Shown: in pieces, positions 1-12,471 of the stretch
Layout: each line of letters begins with the position of its first letter
How positions within the stretch are numbered: position 1 is the stretch's first letter
Origin: Aquabacterium sp.
GTDB taxonomy: Bacteria > Pseudomonadota > Gammaproteobacteria > Burkholderiales > Burkholderiaceae_C
Length of the DNA stretch: 64,000 bases
Assembly: GCF_016195855.1 (NCBI RefSeq)
Contig: NZ_JACPYU010000002.1
Coordinates: 62,001 to 126,000, forward strand
Reading direction: 5' to 3'
Position numbers and translations under genes: made by a program
The notes under the pieces: generated by a model
Told to the model about the DNA's origin: nothing
Database searches by the model: none
Seen by the model: the letters and a program-made list of their open reading frames with translations, nothing else

Positions 1-504
1 TGTGGTCTCACCCAGGTCAGGCATCCAGGTGCGCGACACATACAGGCCCTTGAAGTCGTTCGAGGGCGAGATGCCGTACATCTCGAAAGGCAGGCGCGCG
101 AAGTCGTAGGTCTGCCCCACGTCCATGTTCTCGGAGTTGAGGTACATGGGCACGCGCTGTTTGCCCAGGCGCAGCAACCAGTCGTTGCCGGGGCGCCAGG
201 ACACGAAGGCCCAGGAGGCGGTGAGCGACCAGTCTTCGTCGTTGTTCAAAGAGGGGGCGACCTTGGCTTGCACGGTCGCCGACCACTCGGCGCTGAACTT
301 GGCGTCCAGCTGGCCGCCCAGCACGGTGTCGCGCTTGAAGGTGCCACCTTCATCGATGAAACGCTGGTAGTTGTAGGGCTGGCCGGAGACGGCATACCCC
401 AGCGTGCCAAAGCCCGACGCACTCAGGTCCACGGCATGGGCAGGCACGGTGGCCAGCGCACACCCCAGACCGGTGATGAAACAGACAGCCTGCAAGCGCT
501 TCAT
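1..504 (-). CDS. Partial exported porin-like outer-membrane protein (C-terminus off the edge)
   Basis: The reading frame opens with ATG at 502-504 and stays open to the left edge, so about 168 residues are visible and the C-terminus is missing. The first 25 residues (MKRLQAVCFITGLGCALATV, then PAHA before VDLSASG) look like a Sec signal peptide. After it come alternating polar/aromatic stretches such as FGTLGYAVSG, QLDAKFSAEWSATVQAKV and WSLTASWAFVSWRPG, typical of transmembrane beta strands, with 'LRLGKQRVPMY' like the strand-and-turn pattern of Burkholderiales porin-like proteins. It lies 53 bases downstream of the HD-GYP regulator on the same strand, so it could be the last gene of that signalling operon. 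Substrate and exact family are not recognisable; it could equally be a structural or phosphate-type porin. Confidence 0.65.
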   Translation of the reverse strand, partial: MKRLQAVCFITGLGCALATVPAHAVDLSASGFGTLGYAVSGQPYNYQRFIDEGGTFKRDTVLGGQLDAKFSAEWSATVQAKVAPSLNNDEDWSLTASWAFVSWRPGNDWLLRLGKQRVPMYLNSENMDVGQTYDFARLPFEMYGISPSNDFKGLYVSRTWMPDLGETT

Positions 505-557
505 CTTGTGGTGTTCCTCTTGGCTTTTGTATGGATTCGTTGGGCCGGGCTCATGCC

Positions 558-1648
558 CTATTCGTCGGACCAGGTGGCGGCAATGCGCACGAACTGGTCC
601 AGGGTGTCGTCAAAGGCCTGCACGATCTCGGGGTCGAAGTGCGAGCCGCAGCCGTCGCGGATGAAGGCCACGGCGCGCTCGTGCGACATGGGCTCCTTGT
701 AGGGGCGCCGGCTGATGAGGGCATCGTAGACATCGGCCACGGCCATCAGGCGCGCCGACAGCGGGATGGCTTCGCCCGCCAGCTTGTCGGGGTAGCCGCT
801 GCCGTTCCACTTCTCATGGTGGTAGCGGGCGATGTCCATGGCGTGACGCAAAAAGCCGTCGTGATCGCCCATTCGGCTGGCCGCGCGCTTGAGCATCTCC
901 CAGCCGTGCATGGCGTGTTCGCGCATGATGACCAGCTCGTCGTCATTGAGGCGGCCGGGTTTGAGCAGGATGTGGTCGGGGATGGCCACCTTGCCCACGT
1001 CGTGCAAGGGCGCGGACTTGGCGATGTGGTCGATGCTGTCGGGGTTGAGCACGTCCAGGTGGGCACCCTTGTTGTACAGGTGGGTGGCCAGGGTGCGCAC
1101 GTATTCCTGTGTGCGCTTGACGTGGTTGCCGGTTTCCTCGTCGCGGAACTCGGCGAAGGACACCATCACGTGCAGGGTGGCCTCGCGCAACTGGTCCACC
1201 TGGGCCATGCGCTGCTCCAGCTCGGATTGCAGCCAGGCATTGTCACGGCTGAGTTGATCCTGGTAGGCCTTGATCTGCAGATGGGTGCGCACGCGGGCCT
1301 GCACGATGGCCGGGCTGATGGGCTTTTGGATGAAGTCGGCCGCGCCGACCTCGAAGCCGCGGGCCTCGTCTTCGGGCTGGCTCATGGCCGTCAGGAAGAG
1401 CACGGGGATGTGGCGGGTGAGGGCATCGGCCTTGAGGCGCCGGCAGACTTCATAGCCGTCCATCTCGGGCATCATCACGTCAAGCAGGATGAGGTCGGGC
1501 GCGCCACGGCGGGCCAGCTCCAGGGCCTTGGCGCCTGATGGGGCCAGCTTCACCCGGTAGAACTTGTTGAGCAGACCAGCCAGCAAACTCAGGTTCGCAG
1601 GCGCGTCATCCACCACCAATACCGTGGGCAACGTCTCCTTGTCTGCGT

Positions 1649-1652
<4 letters not shown>
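558..1652 (-). CDS. Response regulator with HD-GYP cyclic-di-GMP phosphodiesterase output
   Basis: A 364-residue two-domain protein. Residues about 9-125 are a receiver domain (TVLVVDDAPAN acidic pocket; phospho-acceptor Asp in LILLDVMMPEMDGYE). A coiled segment links it to an HD-GYP domain (about 165-355) with the metal-binding HD pair in LHDVGK, KPGRLND, then HHEKWNGSGYP carrying the GYP signature. HD-GYP proteins hydrolyse c-di-GMP to pGpG and GMP in the cytosol. The ATG overlaps the stop of the upstream hybrid kinase by four bases (ATGA), so the two are translationally coupled and the kinase's Hpt domain is the likely phosphodonor. All key HD-GYP residues I can see are intact, so activity is expected; the physiological output is unknown. 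Confidence 0.9.
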
Positions 1653-4852
<3,200 letters not shown>

Positions 4853-4876
4853 GGGTGCGCGCCGGTTTGCGGGCCG

Positions 4877-6052
4877 TCAGGCGTGTCCCATCTCTTCGGC
4901 AAAGGCCATCGAGGCCACGATGCGGTCGCGCCCGGCCCGCTTGGCCTGGTAGAGGTTGCGGTCGGCCACCTTGAGTGCCCAGCCGGTGTCACCCTCCACA
5001 ACCTGGGCAATGCCCACGCTTTGCGTGACCGTGAAGGTCTGCCCGTCAACGGCAAATGCATGCTCGCGCAAGCGGGCTGAAATTTTCTCCGCCACATGCT
5101 GGGCCCCTGTTAGATCTGTTTCTGGCAACAGCAGGACGAATTCTTCGCCGCCGTAACGGGCTGCAGTATCCACCTGCTCGCGGGTATGGAAACGCAGTAT
5201 CTCCCCGACCTTGGCCAGGACTTCGTCGCCAATGGGGTGCCCCCAGGTGTCGTTGACGCGCTTGAAATGGTCCACGTCAAAGAGCACGACGGACAGCGGG
5301 CGGCCGCTGCGGGCCTGGCGATGGGCCTCGCGCTCCAGCCGGGTCATGAACTCGCGGCGGTTGGCCAGGCCGGTGAGCATGTCGGTGCGCACCAGGGTTT
5401 CGAGTTCACGGCGATGGCGGTTCAAGGTGGCGGCCAGGAAGAACATCACGCCGGACAAAGGCAGGCTGACGGCCGTGAAAACCACACGCGCCCACAAGGC
5501 CCACCAGGGATGCAGCGCCCCGCCCGAGTAGACCGGCATCACCAGCAGCGGGGCATAGGGCATGACCTGGAGCGAGGTGCAGACCTCATCCAGCACCATG
5601 GCGGCCAGGCTCAACAAGAAGGCCCAGCGCAGTTGGCGCAAGGAAAACAGCGCACGCGTAAACACGAACTGCGCCAGCATCACCATGGCCATGGGGGTGT
5701 CCTTGAGGCCATAGCCCAGCGCCAGCACGACGACGCCCAGCACGGCCGGCACCGCCGTCATCTGCACCAGCCGGGGCATGCGGTCCGGGATGCGACGGCG
5801 CCGCCATGCCAGGACACCCATGCCCATCAGCCAGATCACCAGCCCGCCTTGAAACCACAACGAGGGCTGCAACCACTTCGGGTTGTACAGCGCGCGCACC
5901 GCATCGTCGCGAACGCCAATCGATTGCAGCGCAAACAGGAGCAGCAAGATGGGCAGGGTCACCTCGACCAGCAGCAAACAGCTGGTGCTGTCCTGCCTGT
6001 CGACGATGCGCGCTTCCAGCCGCTGCAGCCAGTGTCTGAGGGTGGCGTTCAT
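4877..6052 (-). CDS. Membrane diguanylate cyclase (GGDEF), degenerate I-site
   Basis: A 391-residue protein with about six hydrophobic helices (residues roughly 25-215; the family of this sensor region is not recognised) followed by a GGDEF domain (about 225-385). The active-site loop is RYGGEEF, a functional variant, preceded by the VDHFKRVNDTWGH motif that binds metal and GTP; the C-terminal KRAGRDRI is also typical. It should make c-di-GMP from two GTP. The start is the ATG at 6050-6052, whose ATGA overlaps the stop of the upstream cyclase; a further in-frame start lies 30 bases upstream inside that gene and is less likely. The inhibitory I-site (RxxD, as in PleD) reads EQVD here, so product feedback inhibition is probably lost. 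Confidence 0.9.
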   Translation of the reverse strand: MNATLRHWLQRLEARIVDRQDSTSCLLLVEVTLPILLLLFALQSIGVRDDAVRALYNPKWLQPSLWFQGGLVIWLMGMGVLAWRRRRIPDRMPRLVQMTAVPAVLGVVVLALGYGLKDTPMAMVMLAQFVFTRALFSLRQLRWAFLLSLAAMVLDEVCTSLQVMPYAPLLVMPVYSGGALHPWWALWARVVFTAVSLPLSGVMFFLAATLNRHRRELETLVRTDMLTGLANRREFMTRLEREAHRQARSGRPLSVVLFDVDHFKRVNDTWGHPIGDEVLAKVGEILRFHTREQVDTAARYGGEEFVLLLPETDLTGAQHVAEKISARLREHAFAVDGQTFTVTQSVGIAQVVEGDTGWALKVADRNLYQAKRAGRDRIVASMAFAEEMGHA

Positions 6053-7194
6053 GACACCCCCATCGACAGCTGGGCCACGCACACGCGGTCGCGCCCGGAT
6101 GACTTGGCGAGGTAGAGCTGATCGTCGGCCAGCTTGAGCAATTGCTCGACATCCTGCCCGCTGCTTTCGATCACGCCCATGCTGAGGGTGACCTTGAAGG
6201 CGGCCTCGCCCTCACCGAAGGTCTGCCTGGCCAGCTGTTCACGCAGGCGCGCGCAGATGGCCTCGACCTGTTCGCGACGGGTGTCGGGCAGGATGAGCGC
6301 AAACTCTTCACCGCCCAGCCGGCAGGCCACATCGGTCGGGCTGCGTACACAGGACATGAGCAGGTGCCCCAAGGTGCGCAGGACTTTGTCGCCCATGTCA
6401 TGGCCATGCTGGTCATTGACCTGCTTGAAGTGATCCGCGTCGATCAGCACCAGCGACATGGCCTGCCCGGTGCGTGCCTGCCGCGCCGCCTCGTTGTGCA
6501 GCACCTCCATCGCGCGACGGCGGTTGGCCAGGCCAGTGAGGCCATCGGTGTAGGACAGGCGGCGCAGCTTGGCGTGCAACTGGTCCAGGCGCTCGAACAG
6601 GATGAGCAGCAGCCCCAGCAACACGACAATGCCGGCGATGAGCACGAACTGACGCCAGAAGGCAAACCACCAGACGGGATCACGCCCCTGCATCACCTGG
6701 CTGGTCAAGGCGGGCGCATAGGGCCAGACACCCAGGATCACGCCAAGGTCGTAGGCCAACATGATGAAGGTGGCCACCCCGTAGCAAATGAGCATGGGCT
6801 GGCGCTCGAACAGCAACAAGCCAATGGCCAGCACACCCAGCAATACCAGATTGGTCGCAGCGGTGAAGGTCCCCGCCAGAATGGTCACCATCGTGAAGGT
6901 GCCGCCAATGGACAGGCACACCAGCAAGGTGGCCCGAGGGACGGGGTCCGGCAGATGGCGCCGGGGCCACAGCCACAGGGCTGCCAGCACATTGATGCCG
7001 CTGGCAAGCACCATCTCGCCCTGGAACAGCCACATGGCCATGGGGTTCAAGGCCGAGCGCATCTCGGGGGTGCCCAGGGCCACGCCATGCGCGGCCAGCT
7101 CGATCAGGAAGAACGGGGTCGAGGCGAACACCGCCAGCAACACCCGCCAGGCCGGGGTGGAACTGATGATGAAGCGCTCCAACAACTCACGCAT
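6049..7194 (-). CDS. Membrane diguanylate cyclase (GGDEF), degenerate I-site
   Basis: Paralogue of the downstream cyclase: about six membrane helices (residues 15-215) then a GGDEF domain (about 225-375) with DADHFKQVNDQHGHD and RLGGEEF. ATG at 7192-7194 is chosen because GAAGG sits nine bases upstream and the first membrane helix starts soon after; an extended frame runs to about 7281 but its additional 29 residues look non-coding. The RxxD inhibitory site reads SPTD, so allosteric inhibition by c-di-GMP is doubtful. It is the first gene of a minus-strand operon with a second cyclase, a hybrid kinase and an HD-GYP phosphodiesterase. Two adjacent cyclases of the same topology suggest local tandem duplication followed by divergence of the sensor region. 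Confidence 0.88.
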   Translation of the reverse strand: MRELLERFIISSTPAWRVLLAVFASTPFFLIELAAHGVALGTPEMRSALNPMAMWLFQGEMVLASGINVLAALWLWPRRHLPDPVPRATLLVCLSIGGTFTMVTILAGTFTAATNLVLLGVLAIGLLLFERQPMLICYGVATFIMLAYDLGVILGVWPYAPALTSQVMQGRDPVWWFAFWRQFVLIAGIVVLLGLLLILFERLDQLHAKLRRLSYTDGLTGLANRRRAMEVLHNEAARQARTGQAMSLVLIDADHFKQVNDQHGHDMGDKVLRTLGHLLMSCVRSPTDVACRLGGEEFALILPDTRREQVEAICARLREQLARQTFGEGEAAFKVTLSMGVIESSGQDVEQLLKLADDQLYLAKSSGRDRVCVAQLSMGVS

Positions 7195-7355
7195 CCAAGA
7201 CAACCTTCGGGCTACAACCCGTGAAATATGAACGCCGCCACTCGGGCTGGCGCCGCCCTTGACAGGATATGACACCCCCATTGACGAGGGGCGAAGTCTG
7301 GGGAATATCGGCTGACTCGAAGGCGTTCTGAAGGGCGCTGCGCTAAGCTAGCCAC

Positions 7356-7733
7356 ATGAAAATGATCATTCGTTGGCTGCTGCTGGCCTGTGCCCTGGTT
7401 TTGCTGACGCAGCTGGACCCCGGCATCCAGGTCCGGAGCTTTGGCGCTGCCCTGTGGGCGGCCTTCGTCATCGGGCTGCTCAACGCCTTCGTGCGCCCCC
7501 TGCTGATCCTGCTGACCCTGCCGGTGACGGTGCTGAGCATGGGTCTGTTCCTGTTCGTGATCAATGCCCTGACCTTCCAGATGGCCTCGGGGCTGCTGGA
7601 TGGCTTTCACGTGCAGGGCTTCTGGCACGCGCTGCTGGGCTCGGTGCTCTACAGCGTGTGCAGCCTGGTGATCGATGTGGCGCTGGAGAGGATGATGGGG
7701 CCGCGGATGATGCCCGGGCCGCCGCCTCAATGA
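7356..7733 (+). CDS. YvlD-like small four-helix membrane protein (phage holin superfamily IV type)
   Basis: A 125-residue protein that is almost entirely hydrophobic, with four predicted helices (about 4-20, 31-48, 52-80 and 86-110). The pattern AAFVIGLLNAFVRPLLILL followed by LPVTVLSMGLF and FVINALTF matches the YvlD/PF04020 family, called phage holin superfamily IV in databases although most members are chromosomal and of unknown function. Proline in the LNAxxRP motif is family-characteristic. It is transcribed divergently from the cyclase operon and converges on pncC, and it appears monocistronic. Role in the envelope is unknown; I see no lysis cassette nearby, so a phage function is not supported. 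Confidence 0.85.
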   Translation: MKMIIRWLLLACALVLLTQLDPGIQVRSFGAALWAAFVIGLLNAFVRPLLILLTLPVTVLSMGLFLFVINALTFQMASGLLDGFHVQGFWHALLGSVLYSVCSLVIDVALERMMGPRMMPGPPPQ

Positions 7734-7760
7734 GGGTCTTCTCGCGAAGACCTCAGGCGC

Positions 7761-8249
7761 TCAAGCCAATCTGTCCATCAAGCCTGCCAAGGCCATCTCA
7801 CAGGTCTGCGACCGCACCGCGGCGCGGTCGCCCTTGAACAGGCAGCAACGCGCGGTACTCGGCTCGCCGCGCACCGCCCAAGCCAGCCATACGGTGCCCA
7901 CCGGCTTGTCCACCGAGCCCCCTGTGGGCCCCGCAATACCGGTCACGGCCACCGAGATGTCCACACCCGCGCGTTGCAAGGCGCCTTCGGCCATGGCCCG
8001 GGCCACGGCTTCGCTGACCGCGCCATGGGTGGCCAGCATGGCCTCGCTCACGCCCAGCAAGTCCGTCTTGGCCTGGTTGCTGTAGGTCACAAGGCCCCGA
8101 TCAAACCAGGCACTGGAGCCTGACAGCTCGGTGCACGCCGCGGCGATCAAGCCACCCGTACACGACTCGGCCGTCGCCAGTTGCCAGCCGCGCGCCAGCA
8201 AACGCTCGGACAAAGCCTGGATAGGGGGCAGCAAGTTGATCGTGTCCAT
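7761..8249 (-). CDS. pncC: Nicotinamide-nucleotide amidohydrolase (CinA C-terminal domain protein)
   Basis: A 162-residue stand-alone CinA C-terminal domain. The signature ATAESCTGGLIAAACTELSG near residue 25 contains the catalytic serine, followed by VTYSNQAKTDLLGV, GAVSEAVARAMAEGA and VAVTGIAGPTGG. PncC deamidates nicotinamide mononucleotide to nicotinate mononucleotide in the pyridine nucleotide salvage cycle. Length agrees with E. coli PncC. It follows pgpA by 40 bases on the same strand and is probably the third gene of a thiL-pgpA-pncC operon, an arrangement common in Beta- and Gammaproteobacteria. Assignment of the family is firm; assignment of the enzymatic activity follows from characterised homologues. 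Confidence 0.92.
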   Translation of the reverse strand: MDTINLLPPIQALSERLLARGWQLATAESCTGGLIAAACTELSGSSAWFDRGLVTYSNQAKTDLLGVSEAMLATHGAVSEAVARAMAEGALQRAGVDISVAVTGIAGPTGGSVDKPVGTVWLAWAVRGEPSTARCCLFKGDRAAVRSQTCEMALAGLMDRLA

Positions 8250-8289
8250 GTGAAGCCTCGAAGATCCAGCGGGGCAGCTCAGCCCGTCA

Positions 8290-8859
8290 TCAGCCCATCA
8301 GCCCCGCGCTGACACCGCCCTGGCGCACGGCCACGGCCAATGCCAGCACCAGCAAGGCGCACAAGGCCGCCACCAGGTCATCGAACATGATGCCCAGGCC
8401 TTGGGCCCAGCCGATGGACTGGCCTGGCTTGAGTTTGAACAGTTGGTCGGCCCAGCCCACCGGGCCGGGTTTGGCCGCGTCGAAAAAGCGGAAGGTGATG
8501 AAGGCCAGCAACTGGCCGCGCCAGTCCACCGGGCTGATCAGCCAGAGCATCAACCAGAAGGCCCAGACCTCGTCCCACACAACCGAGCCGGGGTCCGCCA
8601 CGCGCAGGCTGCGCGCGGTATGCGTGCAGGCCCAGCACCCCACCAGCCAGCCTACGGTCAGGATCGCGGCCCAGATCAGGTCGGCATGCAGGCCCGTGCC
8701 CACCACATGCTGGATGGCCAGAAAGCTCACCCAGCCCCACAAGGTGCCCACCGTGCCAGGAGCCTTGGGGCTCAGCCCGCTGCCGGCGCCAAAGGCGATG
8801 AAATGCGCGGGGTGGCTGAGCAAGAGCCCCACGGTCGCGCGACGAGGGGCTTCGCTCAT
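8290..8859 (-). CDS. pgpA: Phosphatidylglycerophosphatase A
   Basis: A 189-residue inner-membrane enzyme that dephosphorylates phosphatidylglycerol phosphate in phospholipid synthesis. The family motifs appear in order: GAGSGLSPKAPGTVGTLWG near residue 25, VVWDEVWAFWLML (metal-binding acidic pair), FRFFDAAKPGPVGWAD, and GIMFDDLVAA near the C-terminus, separated by hydrophobic helices. Its ATG overlaps the thiL stop by four bases (8856-8859), a conserved thiL-pgpA coupling in proteobacteria. The N-terminal 15 residues are slightly longer than in E. coli and could contain an alternative start, but the ATGA overlap supports this one. No missing residues are apparent. Confidence 0.94.
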   Translation of the reverse strand: MSEAPRRATVGLLLSHPAHFIAFGAGSGLSPKAPGTVGTLWGWVSFLAIQHVVGTGLHADLIWAAILTVGWLVGCWACTHTARSLRVADPGSVVWDEVWAFWLMLWLISPVDWRGQLLAFITFRFFDAAKPGPVGWADQLFKLKPGQSIGWAQGLGIMFDDLVAALCALLVLALAVAVRQGGVSAGLMG

Positions 8860-9866
8860 GGCGCGCCCCTGAAATGGTCAAACGAGGTCCAGCGGTTGGG
8901 CACGGCCTGCCTGGCCGGGTCTTCTGGCCAGGGGTCGAGCTCGCCATGCCACAAGCGCAAGCCGGCCTCCGCCTCGATGCGGCCGATGCGGCTGAGCACC
9001 AGGCCCAGGCTGGCGCCCAAGGCCAGCACGCGCGCGCGCTGCGCAGGTGGCGCCGTGAACACCAGCTCGTAGTCATCACCACCCGCCAGGATGCAATCGC
9101 GCTGCACCTCCTCCGTGCGATCGGCCAGCCAGGGGCTGACCGGCAAGGCGTCCAGGCACAAGGAGGCGCCCACGCGGCTGCGGCGCAGCACGTGCCCCAG
9201 GTCACCCAGCAACCCATCCGACACATCGATGGCCGCGCTGGCCACGCCGCGCAAGCCCACGCCGAGTGCCACGCGCGGATCGGGGCGCTCCATGGCCAGG
9301 CGGGTCACCTCAAAGGCCTCGGCACTCAGGGTGGGGTGCAGGGTGCCGCGAAAGGCCTCCAGCGCCAACCGGGCCAGGCCGGGAAACCCGCTGACCCAGA
9401 TGTCGTCGTCGGCGCGGGCGCCGCTGCGCAACAAGGCCTGCCCCACCGGCACCTCGCCCATGACCGTGATACCGATGGCGAGCGGGCCGGCGGTGGTGTC
9501 GCCGCCGATGAGTTCGCAGTTGTGCTCGTCCGCCAGATCGAACAGGCCTTTGGCAAAGCCTTGGAGCCAGGCCTCATCCACACGCGGCAAGGTCAAAGCC
9601 AGAGTGAAGGCCAGAGGCTCAGCGCCGCACGCGGCCAGATCCGACAGGTTGACGGCCAGGGCCTTGTGGCCCAGCCGCGCCGGGCTGACGGTGGACAGGA
9701 AGTGGCGCCCTTCCACCAGGGTGTCGGTGGAAATGGCCAGTTGCATGCCCGCTGCGGGTGCAATGACGGCACAGTCATCGCCGTTGCCGACCACGGACCG
9801 ATGCGGCCCCACGCCCGGCGGGCGTCGGAAAAAGGTGTCGATGAGATCAAATTCGCCCAGGCTCAT
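8856..9866 (-). CDS. thiL: Thiamine-monophosphate kinase
   Basis: A 336-residue PurM/AIR-synthetase-like enzyme that phosphorylates thiamine monophosphate to the cofactor thiamine pyrophosphate. Visible motifs are GEFDLI near the start, GNGDDCAVI, STDTLVEGRHF, NLSDLAACGAEP, GGDTTAGPLAIG, DVSDGLLGDLGH and GGDDYELVFTAP, covering the ATP/Mg and substrate loops. The start is ATG at 9864-9866 (MSLGEFDL), matching the usual family N-terminus; an in-frame extension to 9983 adds 39 unlikely residues. It is divergent from maeB across 149 bases and leads the thiL-pgpA-pncC operon. No TPP riboswitch signature was seen upstream. Confidence 0.95.
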   Translation of the reverse strand: MSLGEFDLIDTFFRRPPGVGPHRSVVGNGDDCAVIAPAAGMQLAISTDTLVEGRHFLSTVSPARLGHKALAVNLSDLAACGAEPLAFTLALTLPRVDEAWLQGFAKGLFDLADEHNCELIGGDTTAGPLAIGITVMGEVPVGQALLRSGARADDDIWVSGFPGLARLALEAFRGTLHPTLSAEAFEVTRLAMERPDPRVALGVGLRGVASAAIDVSDGLLGDLGHVLRRSRVGASLCLDALPVSPWLADRTEEVQRDCILAGGDDYELVFTAPPAQRARVLALGASLGLVLSRIGRIEAEAGLRLWHGELDPWPEDPARQAVPNRWTSFDHFRGAP

Positions 9867-9933
9867 GGCGCCATTGTCGCGCCCAAACCGGCTCGCAAAG
9901 TGGCTCGTCTGCACACCCATTGCGGCCTTCCAC

Positions 9934-9962
9934 ACGGCAAGCCCTGCACAACTTCCTACAAT
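9934..9962 (+). promoter_or_regulatory. Possible sigma-70 promoter for maeB
   Basis: A good -10 hexamer, TACAAT, lies at 9957-9962, 54 bases before the maeB start codon, with a poor -35 (ACGGCA, 9934-9939) at 17-base spacing. Only the -10 box is convincing. Confidence 0.35.
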
Positions 9963-10015
9963 GCGAGGTCTGGCGGGCCCCAATGACGGGCCCCGCCCGC
10001 GAAAGGCCCCCCTCG

Positions 10016-12310
10016 ATGACCACCCCAGAAGAAAAACGCGCCGAGCTGAAGAAGGCCGCGCTTGAGTACCACGAGCTGCCCACCCCCGGCAAGGTCGCCA
10101 TCTCGGCCACCAAACAGCTCACCAACCAGCGCGACCTCGCCCTGGCCTACTCCCCCGGTGTCGCCGCCCCCTGCGAGGAAATCGTCGAGAACCCGGCCGC
10201 CGCCTTCAAGTACACCAGCCGCGGCAACCTCGTGGCCGTGATCACCAACGGCACCGCCGTGCTCGGCCTGGGCGACATCGGTCCCCTGGCGGCCAAGCCC
10301 GTGATGGAAGGCAAGGCGGTCCTGTTCAAGAAGTTCTCCGACATCGATGTGTTCGACATCGAGATCAACGAGAAGGACCCCGAAAAGCTGGTCGAGATCA
10401 TCGCATCGCTGGAGCCCACCTTCGGCGGCATCAACCTGGAAGACATCAAGGCCCCGGACTGCTTCTACGTCGAGCGCAAGCTGCGCGAGCGCATGAAGAT
10501 CCCCGTCTTCCATGACGACCAGCACGGCACGGCCATCGTGGTGGGCGCCGCCCTCCTGAACGCCCTCAAGGTTGTGGGCAAGGACATCAAGACCGCCAAG
10601 CTGGTGACCTCCGGTGCCGGCGCCGCCGCCCTGGCCTGCCTGCAATTGCTGGTCAAGCTGGGTGTGCCACGCGAGAACATCTGGGTGACCGACCTGGCCG
10701 GCCTGGTCTACGAAGGCCGCGTCGAACTGATGGACCCCGACAAGGCCGCCTTTGCGCAAAAGACCGAACAGCGCAAGCTCAGCGAGGCCATCGAAGGCGC
10801 CGACATCTTTCTGGGCCTGAGCGCTGGTGGCGTGCTCAAGAAGGACATGGTGGCCAAGATGGCCGCCAACCCCATCATCTTCGCCCTGGCCAACCCCACG
10901 CCCGAAATCCTGCCCGACGAGGTCAAGGCCGTGCGCGACGACGCCATCATGGCCACCGGCCGCTCGGACTTCCCCAACCAGGTCAACAACGTCCTGTGCT
11001 TCCCCTACATCTTCCGGGGCGCCCTTGATTCGGGTGCGACCACCATCACCGACGAGATGGAAATCGCGGCCGTGCACGCCATTGCCGAGCTGGCCCAGGC
11101 CGAGCAGAACGAGGTCGTGGCCGCCGCCTATGCCGGTGAGTCCTTGAGCTTCGGCCCTGAATACCTCATTCCCAAGCCTTTCGACCCGCGCCTGATGATG
11201 AAGATCGCGCCGGCCGTGGCCAAGGCCGCGGCCGACTCGGGTGTGGCCTCCCGGCCCGTGAAGGACTTTGTTGCGTATGGCGAAAAGCTGCAGAGCTTCG
11301 TCTATGCCTCGGGCCACACGATGAAGCCCATCTTCAGCGTGGCCAAGCGCGCCAAGAACAAGCGCATCTGCTACGCCGAGGGCGAGAACGAAGGCGTGAT
11401 GCGCGCCGCGCAGATCGTGGTGGACGAGAACATCGCCCGCCCCACGCTGATCGGTCGCCCCGCCGTGATCGAGCAGCGCCTGGCGCGTTTCGGCCTGCGC
11501 CTCAAGCCCGGCCGCGACTTCGACATCGTCAGCACCGAAAACGACCCGCGTCACCGCGATTACTGGCAAAGCTACCACCGCCTGGCCGAACGCAAGGGCG
11601 TGACCGAGCAGATGGCCAAGATCGAGATGCGCCGCCGCCTGACGCTGATCGGCTCGATGCTGCTGCACAAGGGCGAGGTCGACGGCCTGATCTGCGGCAC
11701 CTGGGGCTCCACAGCCCTGCACCTGCACTACATCGACCAGGTCATCGGCAAGCGCGCCGGCGTCAAGACCTACGCGGCCATGACCGGCCTGATCCTGCCA
11801 GGCCGCACCGTCAACCTGCTTGACACCCACATCAACTACGACCCGACGGCCGAGCAGCTCGCCGAGATCACCATCATGGCCGCCGAGGAAATGATGCGCT
11901 TCGGCCAGCGACCCAAGGCTGCCCTGCTGTCGCACTCGAATTTCGGATCGAGCAACCAGCCCTCGGCCTTGAAGATGCGTGCCGCCCTGGCCCTGATCCA
12001 GGAGCAGGCCCCCTGGCTGGAGATCGACGGCGAAATGCACGGCGACACCGCGCTGGACGCCGCCTACCGCCAGCAACTGATGCCCCGCAGCACCCTGAGC
12101 GGCGAAGCCAACCTGCTGGTCTGCCCGAACATCGACGCGGCCAACATTGCCTACAACCTCCTCAAGGTCGCCGCGGGCAACAACATCGCACTGGGCCCGG
12201 TTCTGCTGGGTGCGGCCAAGCCAGTGACCATCCTGACCCCCTCGGCCACCGTGCGCCGCATCGTGAACATGACCGCCATGACCGTGGCCGACGCCAACGC
12301 CGTGCGTTAA
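10016..12310 (+). CDS. maeB: NADP-dependent malic enzyme with C-terminal phosphotransacetylase-like domain
   Basis: A 764-residue enzyme that oxidatively decarboxylates malate to pyruvate with reduction of NADP. Residues about 1-430 form the malic enzyme part: [46 protein letters not shown], and a Rossmann nucleotide site around [13 protein letters not shown]. Residues about 440-760 resemble phosphotransacetylase and are thought to regulate oligomerisation and acetyl-CoA inhibition in E. coli MaeB, which has the same length. ATG at 10016 is chosen ([11 protein letters not shown], with GAAAGG upstream) over an in-frame start 96 bases earlier. A strong rho-independent terminator follows, so the gene is probably monocistronic. 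Confidence 0.96.
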   Translation: MTTPEEKRAELKKAALEYHELPTPGKVAISATKQLTNQRDLALAYSPGVAAPCEEIVENPAAAFKYTSRGNLVAVITNGTAVLGLGDIGPLAAKPVMEGKAVLFKKFSDIDVFDIEINEKDPEKLVEIIASLEPTFGGINLEDIKAPDCFYVERKLRERMKIPVFHDDQHGTAIVVGAALLNALKVVGKDIKTAKLVTSGAGAAALACLQLLVKLGVPRENIWVTDLAGLVYEGRVELMDPDKAAFAQKTEQRKLSEAIEGADIFLGLSAGGVLKKDMVAKMAANPIIFALANPTPEILPDEVKAVRDDAIMATGRSDFPNQVNNVLCFPYIFRGALDSGATTITDEMEIAAVHAIAELAQAEQNEVVAAAYAGESLSFGPEYLIPKPFDPRLMMKIAPAVAKAAADSGVASRPVKDFVAYGEKLQSFVYASGHTMKPIFSVAKRAKNKRICYAEGENEGVMRAAQIVVDENIARPTLIGRPAVIEQRLARFGLRLKPGRDFDIVSTENDPRHRDYWQSYHRLAERKGVTEQMAKIEMRRRLTLIGSMLLHKGEVDGLICGTWGSTALHLHYIDQVIGKRAGVKTYAAMTGLILPGRTVNLLDTHINYDPTAEQLAEITIMAAEEMMRFGQRPKAALLSHSNFGSSNQPSALKMRAALALIQEQAPWLEIDGEMHGDTALDAAYRQQLMPRSTLSGEANLLVCPNIDAANIAYNLLKVAAGNNIALGPVLLGAAKPVTILTPSATVRRIVNMTAMTVADANAVR

Positions 12311-12350
12311 AGCGCACGGCTTATATCACAATCTGTCAACCCCCTACGCA

Positions 12351-12397
12351 AAGGCCCCGGCTACCCGTTTTACGGTAGCTGGGGCCTTGAGCTTTTT
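12351..12397 (+). terminator. Rho-independent terminator after maeB
   Basis: A 15-base stem: AAGGCCCC (12351-12358) and GCTACC pair with GGTAGC and GGGGCCTT (to 12388) with one mismatched step and a short loop. A five-T run follows at 12393-12397. Confidence 0.85.
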
Positions 12398-12471
12398 GGC
12401 GCTTTTCTATACAGTCACGTCTTTAACGAAGAGCTGCATTGCTGACAGATCAAGGCTGGAAACACAGCATC

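Noticed and set aside
7356-7733. YvlD-like protein as part of a prophage lysis cassette
   Set aside because: No endolysin, spanin, integrase or phage structural genes are nearby; the holin name is only a database family label.
9956-12076. Minus-strand open frame of about 700 codons opposite maeB
   Set aside because: It is an antisense frame without recognisable motifs; maeB is certain.
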